A DNA stretch of 64,000 nucleotides from Guyanagaster necrorhizus (lineage: Eukaryota; Basidiomycota; Agaricomycetes; Agaricales; Physalacriaceae): NCBI RefSeq assembly GCF_019112545.1, contig NW_025064882.1, positions 1,130,928 to 1,194,927 of the forward strand, read 5' to 3'. Position 1 is the first letter of the stretch. Each line of letters opens with the position of its first letter. Shown in pieces: positions 35,741-46,142 of this stretch. The position numbers were made by a program, and so were the translations under genes. The notes under the pieces were generated by a model that had not been told where the DNA came from, ran no database searches, and saw only the letters and a list, made by a program, of their open reading frames with translations.

Positions 35741-36301
35741 GATCGACTGAAAGTAGGGTGTCAGAACATATATCATATCTGGGGACTTCCTGTGAACTGC
35801 GAGGATCGCAGAGCCCTTGCCCTCAGGTGAGACGGTGGTTTCCACACGACCAACAGTTAAGAGTTTACAACTACATTAGACACAACGAAATAGACTTACA
35901 AAGTTCGTTTATTTTAGATGTCGATACAGAATGTGAAACGATAACAACAACAATGCGGAAGTCGGGCCGAATGGTGTTGATTCTTGAACCTTTGATCTGT
36001 TGCCGTCGAAAGGACCTGAGACGTCTCTCGCAATCTCATAGCTATCTCAGTTCTCATCGCCTTGGTTCTTATTGTTATTAAGGGCGCAGTCGACCCTTGA
36101 CGCTGCTAAGTTGCTGTGCTCATAGTCTGGTATTTTCGAGCCAAAGATGTAGGCATTCTGTCGTTAACGGTACTTTCAGGGTGAGTAGTTGAAAGATTGA
36201 TCAACTCCGCTCCGTATATACAAGCTAAGGTAAATAAGAGGTCCGTCACTTAATGTTGGCCACGAGAAAAGGTATAGAGAGAACAGGATAGTCGCTGTAA
36301 C
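35741..36301. other. Intergenic: Ca3427-like promoter and APC8 3' flank
   Basis: 561 bp upstream of a leftward start and downstream of the APC8 stop. A 107-codon rightward frame (35758-36081) has no family features and overlaps the expected promoter, so I do not call it. Confidence 0.4.
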
Positions 36302-38524
36302 CTACGTTTTCACTTTCTGGACGGCCAGTTTCGTTCTTACAGCTTTCAGCATCGTAGCAGCCCTGCCCGCCAACTCTGTATGACTCTCCGCCACTCGCTC
36401 CAGATACTCCTTCGCCTCAGCCAAATTTCCAGAAGTAAAACGAATATTACGCTCCGACAAGGCCAACAAGGACCCCAAATAGGGCTCTGAATTGTTCAGA
36501 CGACCTAGTCCGACCAAGGATGAGAAGCAATAGATGAGCAAATTAGATTAACCTCACCTTCCGCTGCCTCACCAATCTGAACCACTGCCCGGAAATGCTG
36601 TTCCGCAGCAAGCCAGACATCCATGGAACGAAATATAGAGCCGAGCTTCCAGTTTATGCCTGGGAGGGACTGGTTGATGCCAATCTTGAGTGCACGGCTG
36701 TAGGCGGAGATAGCCTCCTGGATTCTGATGATGCAAGGGTATGAGGATCAGGATATAGAAGAATGTCCAGAGATATACCTTTCCGTGTCTTCGTAGCAGG
36801 ACCCTAGCCCATCCCATATCGTCACATCATTAGGCCTAGTAGAATAGATAGTGTCACGAGTAACAGGTTGCATCAAGACGAAGACACACCTCAACGCTGA
36901 AGCTCGTTCATAATAATATAGAGAATAGTTATACATACCCAGCACTCTGTATGCCTGTCCCATCCCGGCCCAAGCGCGATAGTCCTTCTTGGTGATATCT
37001 ACAGAAAACTTTATAAGCCCAAGAAGTAAAACAAACTCTCCGCGAACCTAATGTCCGGCGATATGCCTCGATCGCAGCATGAGTATTACCCATCACGAGA
37101 TACTCATGGCCCATTGACGTCCACGCGTGATAATAAGTCCGATCCAGGTAGGTAGCGCGCCGGAAATACTTAACTGCATTCTCATGCTCTGTACGGATCG
37201 AATACGCATTGCCTTCACATACTCCGTCAAGAAGCAGCATAGTCGCAATATCGAACGAACGCACCAATGAAGCAACACACCTCCGGCCGATTCTTGTCCT
37301 TTTCCTGAAACTTTTGAGCATAAAATGAGAGCTTCTCCTTGTTGTCCATCACATAAAGAATGTCAGAGAAGAAGTCGATGTCTTCAAGTCGGTCGGGTTC
37401 TAGGGAAAGGATACGCTCGAACTGCGCCTGTGCATCCCTATACTCTGATGAATTCAGGACCTTGGCAATGACCATCGGGCCGTAAAAGGTGACGCTTGAT
37501 AGGCAAGCATATCCACGGCTTTTCATAGACATTACCCATAAGCTTGCCGGGAAAAAATCGAGACTGAGGAGGTGGTCGCATATTTGGACTTGCATTGAGG
37601 CCAAGTGGAGGTCATTGAGCATCTTCACCCGAAACATGTAAACCACGGGGTGATTTGGTGGTAGTGTCATCCGAGCCAAGACATCATTATACTACCAGTC
37701 GTCAGCCATAAAGCAAAAGAATTTGAGTGACCACAGACCTCTTTTTCGGAATCGATACAATCTCCCAAAAGACACCAGGCAGCCCATATCCAAGGTTTGT
37801 TCGCGACAACATTCAACAGCGTCATTATTGCCTCCTCTTTACGTGACATTCGGGAGAGAAATAATGCCTCACTGATTCTCAATCAACATACGAAAATCGC
37901 TTATTAAGTACAGGCTTACATGAACATGAGCCAAGGCTCCGTTGAGTGCGCGACGTCTTCAAGTAATACGGGTATCTCGTTGTTCACAGGCAACGTAGGC
38001 TGCTCCTTCTTATCTTCGGTAACGTTAGACTTGGAAGAACACGTCGCAGGCCACGTACCGCTGAGCCTGTACCACTCGTCCAGAGCTAGCCTTTCTTGGC
38101 TCTGCCGGACACACATCAACTAGCGCGTCCTTTTATCAATGAACACACGCACTATATACTGACAATACAAGTTATAATACCGAGCCTTATCGCTCCTGCA
38201 GTCTCGTACAATGTAAGCAGCGCGCTGAAACTGCTTGTCACTCATCGACTGTCTTGCTGAAGCAATGTGGTCCTGCTCTGTTTGCTCCAGATCATCAACA
38301 GGCGGCGGTGGGGGTCGATTATGTGTTCGCTTTGCAGATGGAATCGACATGAACATCTCCGATAGCCTTGATATATGCATGAGCCGTGCTTTTGGATATA
38401 TACACAACGAGAACGCACCAACTGACCATTTCGCTGAAGCAAGGAGGCCGCGCTCGGTACAGTGTCGAATGGTTGAGCGAATATCGTGTACCATGGCTTC
38501 ATCAATAGGTATTAGAGGATCCAT
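36302..38524 (-). CDS. CDC23: Anaphase-promoting complex subunit 8 (Cdc23)
   Basis: TPR scaffold subunit of the APC/C ubiquitin ligase. The start at 38522-38524 gives MDPLIPIDEAMVHDIRSTIR followed by CTERGLLASAKW. Exons continue with QTEQDHIASARQSMSDKQF, RAAYIVRDCRSDKARYY, the hallmark ALFLSRMSRKEEAIMTLL and WIWAAWCLLGDC. TPR units then follow: FFSDILYVMDNKEKLSFYAQ, GNAYSIRTEHENAVKYFRRA, YYHAWTSMGHEYLVMGNTHA, YRAWAGMGQAYRVLGMYNYS and DVTIWDGLGSCYEDTER. The YFRRATYLDRTYYHAWTSMGHE region is a strong Cdc23/APC8 signature. The C-terminus ends KLAVQKVKT. About ten exons; no disruption seen. It is divergent from TERT, with 358 bp between starts. Confidence 0.93.
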
Positions 38525-38882
38525 CGCGTCGTAGAGCGTCGTAGTGTTCAGAAGGTGTGCCCTTTCGTGGCCATTTACTACTGTTTATTTATGTTAAATA
38601 ACATTTCACCGCGCTGTATTTTATTCAATGGCCTCATTTTCAGCCAGAACATGTTGCAATTGGCGACAAGCACCACTTTTCATAATATACTTAAATATTT
38701 CACAGGCACGGCGATGGGAAAAAATCTTTCTGTTCGCATGTTTTTCCTCTCAGCGAAACGGCAATGTCGCTACGGCCGGGCCGGCATCACCCCTGCCACT
38801 CGCACATGAACGTTGAGGCATAGGTCCAGCCGCTGAGCGCTGCAGGTCCTCTGCGCTTCCCTGCAATTTCCAGTTCCAGGCC
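38525..38882. promoter_or_regulatory. Divergent APC8 / TERT promoter region
   Basis: 358 bp between the starts of two genes with cell-cycle roles. The region contains no recognisable TATA box next to either start. Short rightward frames here are chance. Confidence 0.45.
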
Positions 38883-41800
38883 ATGGAAACAGCGGCAACA
38901 TCTACGATATCTTCATCAATACTTCAAAGCTATTACTCTGATATCAAGACATTGCACAACTACCTTAGCGATGTTTTGAACAGCGATGCGATTCCGGATT
39001 GGTCTCTGGTGACTTCGGACGACTCTATGCGATACATACACCTCATAAAAGAGTCTTTTGTTGCTATCAACCAATGTCGCGTGTTGTCATCGCGTCAGAA
39101 CTTGAAGGTCGCAGTACCTAGGGCTGATATAACCGAGGTGAGCATCACTCAGCCATCCTAGCGATACTGTATAACTCAGATTCTTTTGAGACTATACGCC
39201 AAGCTCAGAAAGTTATCTTCCAGAAAAAATCCTCTGCAAATATCATAACGTTAGGATACTATTATCGTGTCCGTCTACCGGGTTGTTCAAACATCGCGCT
39301 ACCTTTTTACGCGTTTTCATAGGATAACGAAGTAGTTCCTCGTGACAATCATGGAATGATACGTCCAGGAGCTGAAAATAATAGCATCAACACTATCGTC
39401 ATGGCGTTGCAGAGTGAGGAGTGGAGAGTACTCTTGGCACGGCGGGTTTTATCTCTCATTACATTAAACTTGCTACTAAACTGATTCTTCATATAGGATT
39501 GGTGAGGATGCAATGATGCATCTGCTGACAGATACAGCTATATTTATCTCTTTGCCCAATAATTGTTTTTGCCAAATGACGGGGGAGCTTCTAATCAACT
39601 TACCGCCTCCTTGTCCGCGCATAAATCCTGGAACATCGTCGCTTGGAAAGCATTTGTCCAAAACTTCTGACCTTGGCGAAAGAGCCACTAAGCTGCAAAG
39701 AACAGATTCCACTCATGGATCGCGTCAGTGGACTGATCCCAGCACCACGTTGAAGACCATGACGTACGCGTCATTCATCCTAAATATACCTTCCGACTGA
39801 CAAAATATAGGGCGAGTCCCGCAGATGTTGTTTTTGTTCGCTCTAGGCTATTCTTTGGGAGGCCTGCAACCATACCCCATACGAATCAGATAATATGCGG
39901 ATTTCAGCCGAATCGTTTGTCATTTCACTCCCCAGAAGTTACGAAGGACTGAATATAATCAGACATTCTCAATAGGCTCATACCCGGCTATTCCGTCGTC
40001 GACCAGCTGAATGGTGTTGAGGTGCCTGACTACCATCCACGACAACAGCAAGAAAAAGCCCGCCATCTGTCAAAATACATTTTCCCTCGACAGTATGGAC
40101 TGTCAAGTGCTTTCATGTTCAAGACTTCGAAGTGGGGCCCCCCTACAACACCCACCTTCACTGATCGAGGAACTGAAATCCGAGTATGATACTGTCAGCT
40201 GTATCTTTTGTTCTGTTTATTGATCGTATCACAGCCGTCAAAGACTCCCAAGCGCTTAAGAGAGATATTGAGTCTCCTCGATAAACTTATATGGAGGCAC
40301 GGAAAGTGCAAATACAAGCTCCTTCAGGACCAAGTTTGCGCCTCAAAGGTGAGAAGCTTCCATGTGTCAATCAGAGCGGTATTGCATATCTCTGCCATAA
40401 TTAGGTTACTACAAAGTCTGAAAAACCTCTAGAAAGCAGCATGATACTAGTGAATAGTCTTTGTTCCGCCTTGAATTTGGCTGACACGTATGACAGGAAC
40501 TGCTGTTAGAGAAAACCTCTCAGTTTCAGTCTCAAGCATCGTTGGGGGAGGTTTCGTTGGATTCGGCTGGGAATTCCATCTTTCCCACAGGTCTCCCTCA
40601 GGCCAGAAGATACGCTGAAAGCAAACCGCGTTTTGTAGAATTTTCGTGCAGTCATTTTGAGGTGGGCGATTGACATCTACGTACATCATGTCTGACTGTC
40701 TTCCAGGTATACCGGTATGTATTTCTTGTTACGCAGCAAGTCATACCATATGGGTTCTGGGGGAGTGACAATAACTTGAAACATATATGCCATAGTATGT
40801 CGGTTACTGATTAATAGTTTATAATTCTTTTTTCTTGACCAGGCCCCTTTTAGATGTACGAGAGTTCATATCATTGCGCCGCTTCGAAACCTTTTCTCTG
40901 CATCACGTTCTTCAAGGATTCAGCACGTCCGACTGTGAATGGCTGATGCCGCTGGGCAGCGGAGAGAAGCAGACACGCGTCAGCATCTCTGATGCTGCGA
41001 AGCGGCGAGAGTTGCTAGAAGATTTCTTATACTGGTACTTCGACTCCTTTGTATTGTCGCTGTTGAAGGTGGGCTTAAACACTCCGACTTTGCGTTGCCT
41101 GACAAGGACAGACATGCTTTTTCGTAACGGAGTCTTCGGCGTTCAAGAATAAAGTCTTGTACTTTCGTCAGGATGACTGGAAAGTGCTTTGCGAACCACT
41201 TCTCGATCGTTTGACTACCGGAATGTTCGAAAAGATAAAAAATGTTGGCCTTTCAATCTCGACTTCGATTGGGCACTACTTATACACCTTGATCAACAGT
41301 CTGAAGCTGAAGAAGTTCTTCGCCAGCGCAAACTAGGTTATTCTTTTGTTCGTCTACTACCCAAAGAAACGGGCGTTCGGCCAATCGCAAACTTGAGACG
41401 CAAGCAGGTCGCCATCGAGGTGAGTGGGCAGCTCTCCAGGCAAGATAGTCTGTGCTAGCTGACCAACTCGTAGGGAGGCCTTAATGCCTCTGAGCAATCA
41501 ATCAACCAGATACTTCAGGTCGCATTCAAGATTCTCACATATGAAAGAGTTCGTATCACTTATTTGTACTGGATGGAGACCGACTCAATATACGCAGAAA
41601 ATGCAACCTCACTTACTAGGTGCATCTGTGTTAGGAAACGACGATGTCTATGTCAAACTCAGAAGCTTCAAGGATCAGCTCATGCAAGAGTATGGGAGTG
41701 AATTGTGAGCGTCATCTTCGCTGGCGTCTACTTCTGCTGACGCTGTTCAAGACCCAAGTTATATTTCGTCAAAGTTGATGTTCGAGCCTGCTTTGATACC

Positions 41801-43545
41801 ATTGATCAAACAAAGCTGCTTACAATCTTGCGGAACGTGATATCTGAGGTGAGCCCACTCATCATCTAGCCGAATAATCCATCTCAGCGCGCGATGTAGG
41901 AAAATTACGTGCACCAAAGATACGGCAAGGTGTCCTCTACCGCAGGCAAAATCAAGCGTAGGTTTGCCAAGGAGGCTCTTCCTGCAGGTGACTCACACTC
42001 GTCGAGTTTTTCCCCTGGATTGATAACTATCTCAGACGCTCGTCCACATTTTCTTGAGTACGCCACGCAGCTCGCGGGGGCCTTGCGGCATACGATTTTT
42101 GTTGATCAGGTAAAACTTCATCTCGTATCTATAAGCCTGGATTTTCACCAGAGTAGGTGGTTTACCCTCGGTCTAAACGGCACGAAATATGGGACTTGCT
42201 TGAGCAACATATCACGGAAAATATTGTCAAGGTCAGTTCCAGTAATAATCCCTGAAATTGTATCGTGACTTGTTGCTCGATGTAGATTGGACAGGACTAT
42301 TATCGACAGGTGTTTGGGATTCCGCAGGGTTCGGTTCTCTCCTCTATTCTCTGTGCGTTTTTCTACGGCGACCTTGAGAAGAGGTTTAAGCAGTTTACGG
42401 AGGATCCCCAAAGCGTATGTTTTATCTCGGTGGCGGGTTGAACGTGTGTTGACGTGGTCCTCATAGGTATTGCTTAGACAAACTGATGATTATTTGTTGA
42501 TCACCGTTTCCTTGACCCATGCGAAGGAATTTCTCTGCATGATGAACGAAGGTACATATTCTGTCAAAGTGCCATTCTTTCTTTTCAATGTTGGATAGGC
42601 CACCCGGAGTATGGTTGCTTCATATCGAAAGAAAAAACGATGACGAACTTTGACTATGGTCATCACGTTTTGAATGTGACTAATCCTCATCAACAATGTA
42701 AGCGAGCACATCCTGTCCATCTTCGTGTTTTTCTCAAACTTTCCTAGCTTTCCTGTGGTGTGGTTATGCAATCAACATGAAACATCTGTCTGTGTCTGGT
42801 GATTATGCCCGATATCACGACCTCCGTAAGTCATGACGGCATTCTTTGAACCGTTCAAAGACTGAAAATATTTCAGATTTGCGCAATACTTTAACGGTCA
42901 ACAAGATACGGCGACCAGGATCTGCTTTTGTGTATAAGATGCTCCAGTATGTCCCATCCAGTATGATATTCATAAGCTGACACGTCCGATACAGACTGAC
43001 CAAAAGACGCATTCATGTTATTTTCTTTGACCATAAACTAAACTCGGAGCGTGTCGTGCATCTGAATGTTTATCAGAACTTTGTTTTGAGCGCCATGAAG
43101 ATGCATGGATACATTAGCGAGTGGGGTATAGACTCATCTAAGCGCGGAAAAATGGTCTATCGTACGTATCTTTATTTTACCTATCGTGATTCCACCCTAA
43201 TTTCGGTCCCCAGGTACCGTAAAGCAGATGATCGCGTACTTCTATGCGTCGTTCCGAAACACGTCGCGAACACAAGTGGCCAAGAGTCTCGATGCGAAAA
43301 TTACCGTGAACAAGGCCGAGGTCGACTGGTTAGTTGTTTCTTATTCGCGACGTCAGTCATTAACCATAACTAGGCTCGGCTGTAATGCATTCTATACTGT
43401 TCTCTTACGCAAGCCGAGAGGGTATGCTTGGGTTCTAAAGGAGCTTCGTGGTGATATAGGCAGACTGAAGGGCTCCCGATGTAGGAAGCGGTTCCGTGGG
43501 CTGTTCGCTGAAGGGCTTGGGAGCATGGAGCAGATAGCCTACTAG
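38883..43545 (+). CDS. TERT: Telomerase reverse transcriptase catalytic subunit
   Basis: About 15-20 exons encode a complete-looking TERT. The start METAATSTISSSILQSYYSD leads into a TEN-like region. RNA-binding-domain motifs are RHLSKYIFPRQYGLSSAF (about 40060-40110), KRLREILSLLDKLIWRHGKC (40255-40315) and REFISLRRFETFSLHHVLQG (40860-40920). The T motif reads CFFVTESSAFKNKVLYFRQD (about 41114-41175). RT motifs are GYSFVRLLPKETGVRPIANL (1/2), LLGASVLGNDDVYVKL, KLYFVKVDVRACFDTID (A, Asp), GIPQGSVLSS (B'), TDDYLLIT (C, Asp-Asp), EYGCFISKEKT (D) and WCGYAI (E). All three catalytic aspartates are present. The C-terminal extension ends GSMEQIAY. The T motif and absence of endonuclease or RNase H separate it from retroelements. 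The template RNA gene is not in this window. An intron at 39442-39496 may use a GC donor. Confidence 0.93.
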
Positions 43546-43632
43546 AGATCCCGGGATGGCGGAGACTAGGTTCGGGCCGATTACATAGATCCGGCAATTG
43601 TTACAACCGGGAATTTCAAGGATTTCACAGCT

Positions 43633-44463
43633 ATGATCACGCCTCGAAGATTCATCAGCAAACCGACTCTATTTATTGCTTTGAGATCGTCCTGCTCTCA
43701 TCATCGTAGCACTTTACCACGAATTGCACCAGTATCATCTCTCTTCACCTACCCAACTCGATACATGTCTACTGAATCTGGCTTCTACTCGCTCAAGGCG
43801 ACGCTGCCTGGTAACAAAACGTATGACTTTGCGGAGCTGCAAGGAAAGACTATCCTGATCGTCAATACGGCATCAAAATGGTATTTATCCCAAGATTGGA
43901 TACTTGTTCTCGTTGTTCACAAACCGTGCATAGTGGATTTACCCCCCAATACACAGGTGCGGTTTCTTTACTCCGTTACAAAAGAAACCAGATCTAATGT
44001 TCCTGTAGGTCTTCAAGGGTTGTATGACAAGTACAAGGACCGCGACTTTGTCATCCTTGGTTTCCCATGCAATCAGGTATGCGCTCCATCGAGTTTGCGA
44101 GGGAGATTCACGCAGTTGACGTTTCTCAAAAGTTTGGTGGGCAGGAGCCTAAAGGCGACGAAGCCATTGGTGAATTCTGCTCCAGGAACCACGGTGTCAC
44201 TTTCCCCCTGATGAAGAAATCGGATGTGAATGGCGACAATACCAATGAGGTGTACAAGTGGCTGAAGAATGAAAAGGCTGGTCTTTTGGGGCTTACCAGG
44301 ATCAAGGTAGGAGTTTTGACTCTAGGTTACTGGTGATCTTCTCATGATGGGACAGTGGAACTTTGAAAAATTCCTCGTCAACAAGGAGGGCAAGGTCGTA
44401 CATCGGTGGGCGTCGACGACGACTCCGGAGAGTATTGATGCTGAGATTGCCAAGATCTTGTAG
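43633..44463 (+). CDS. GPX: Glutathione peroxidase-like thiol peroxidase
   Basis: The start at 43633 gives MITPRRFISKPTLFIALRSS, a Ser/Arg-rich leader typical of mitochondrial import. A second in-frame Met at 43765 (MSTESGFYSL) matches the usual cytosolic start. The core reads KTILIVNTASK|CGFTPQYT|GLQGLYDKYKDRDFVILGF, PCNQ|FGGQEPKGDEAI, HGVTFPLMKKSDVNGDNTNE, LLGLTRIK|WNFEKFLVNKEGK and VHRWASTTTPESIDAEIAKI. The peroxidatic residue is Cys rather than selenocysteine. The CGFTPQYT segment lies on a short exon flanked by introns near 43878-43930 and 43957-44009. Fungal members use thioredoxin more than glutathione and can relay oxidant signals (Hyr1/Gpx3). Only 87 bp separate it from the TERT stop and 51 bp from the next gene. 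Confidence 0.93.
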
Positions 44464-44514
44464 AGGAAAGTTGTAAATGTAATATGACATCACTATTCCA
44501 CATCGTTCTCCTAC

Positions 44515-45558
44515 ATGCCTGCACATTCCAGCGAAACCTCGTCCATCTACTTTGACGCACCGCTCACCCCCATGTCCACCCCGCCTCAAATTCTCGACAA
44601 GCCACTCACAGTCGACCCTACCGTATACAACGGCCGCGATGCTGAGGTTCCAGACAAGGGTCACAAGGCGATTCATCCGAACGGTTCAGAAGGTTGGCTT
44701 CCAGCCGCAGATTTACTCGAACAATCCGTCTCGCCTACTCATACCGGTCCCATCTTGCGCAAAGCAGAGAATGCACCTTCCATCCACTCTTCCACGTCGT
44801 TCATTCCCAAGGACTCGCTAAATCGGGGAGCTTCAATATATCGCTCTGCCTCAGTCTCCAAGCGGAGCGTGTTCACCAACCCCGATGGAAATCCTATAGT
44901 CGGTTCTACCTTTATTGGCGGTGCCGCAACAACTGGCCCAAATGCCAAAGCCGAAGCAGACGAAAGCCTCCACAACAGAGCGGCCTCCGCCGACGCATCG
45001 TTGTCTGCAAAGCAGTTGTTCAAAATCCAGAAGACAGAAGGTGCGTTTATTATCTACCAGACGACTGCGCACTCACATCGCCTTTTGCAGCAAAAGACAA
45101 CAAACGTCTCTCCAAGGTCATCAAAACCGAAGGCAAGGTCGAAAAGCAAGCTTTGGCAGTGGCTATTCAAGAGTTGTCCGAGCTCCAGAACTTACAGAAA
45201 GCAGCCATAAAGGTAGTATCGCGCACTATGCTCTATTGACGATAACTCATTCTTCCGTCGACAGCGCGAGTCACAAGCCCACACTGCCCATGCTCGAGCC
45301 CTTGCCACTCTCCAGAAGAACGAAGCCACCTTCCTTGCGGCGCGCACCAAGTACGAGACGGCGCAGGCCCAGCTCCAGGCAGAGGCGGAGACTCTTAACA
45401 TCAGCAGAAACAACGCTCGTGAAGCTACTGAGCGCATGCAAGCAAAGTCACGGGAGATCGATGGCTTGAGGACCATGTTTGGCGTAGACGAGAGAGAACG
45501 CGAGGTGAAGCATGTTGAATTAACTCCGAAGAAGTCAAAGCATGCTTGGAAATGGTGA
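44515..45558 (+). CDS. Coiled-coil protein with disordered N-terminus (Ncp1-like annotation group)
   Basis: The start at 44515, only 51 bp after the GPX stop, gives MPAHSSETSSIYFDAPLTPM. The N-terminal 175 residues are disordered with HPNGSEGWLPAADLL, FTNPDGNPIVGSTFIGG and a helix SLSAKQLFKIQKTE. After two introns (about 45041-45091 and 45213-45265) a long coiled coil follows: NKRLSKVIKTEGKVEKQALA, IQELSELQNLQKAAIKRESQ, ARALATLQKNEATFLAARTK and AQAQLQAEAETLNISRNNA, ending KHAWKW. Similar basidiomycete proteins are, as I recall, labelled DNA-binding protein Ncp1, but I see no DNA-binding domain and would not assign that function. The helical block also looks suitable for membrane- or self-association. 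Confidence 0.75.
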
Positions 45559-46142
45559 GATAAGTATTGTACTGCCTTTCTCCCGCATTGTCCGTATCGA
45601 ACATTTTTCGGATTTTTGGATTTAAAGCCAATACACATCGGTTTGTAAGTGCTGAATTGTCACCTGCTCTGATCAAGAAACAGAAAAGTTGCCAGCGACT
45701 TCTCTTTGTTCATCAATCATAGTGATCTCTTCGTCTACATAGAATGCGCTTATAATGTTGTGCTCCTCCCACCTTTGCGTCTTTGCGTTCGCGGATCACT
45801 CGATTGGATCTGATGTGTAACATATGGGAGGCGCATCTGCACTTGATATACTTAGGTTGTTGCTTGAGCAGCTGAGCGACGTCCAAACAGTGGGACTCAC
45901 CACAAAAGGATGCAGTGGGAGACGGACAGCAGACTTGTAGTCCTTAGTGAGCAAGTGTTGTCGTTCTTTGGCACGTATCTGTGAGACGCGTCTGCCTGCT
46001 GCACCTCTACGACAAGTTCAACTCGCGATTATATGCCGGGAAAACATTTTTGGAGGTCCTTTTGTCTGTGCTCGAGCGACATCGGCGAGTGAAATGAAGA
46101 GGCAGAGGACTGAGGGACGTTGCAGGAGCACCATTCGGGCCG
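45559..46142. other. Intergenic: coiled-coil gene 3' flank and CRAT promoter
   Basis: 584 bp. A 69-codon rightward frame (45947-46156) overlaps the carnitine acetyltransferase 5' end but has no family features. Nothing else is supported. Confidence 0.4.

Noticed and set aside
40835..43545. Reverse transcriptase signal as a retrotransposon or group II-type element
   Set aside because: T motif, LLGASVLG segment and TERT-specific RNA-binding motifs are present, while endonuclease, RNase H, gag and terminal repeats are absent.
43857..44018. Apparent frameshift in glutathione peroxidase around the active site
   Set aside because: Using the internal acceptor (catag) gives a short exon KCGFTPQYTG that restores the frame, so the gene is intact.
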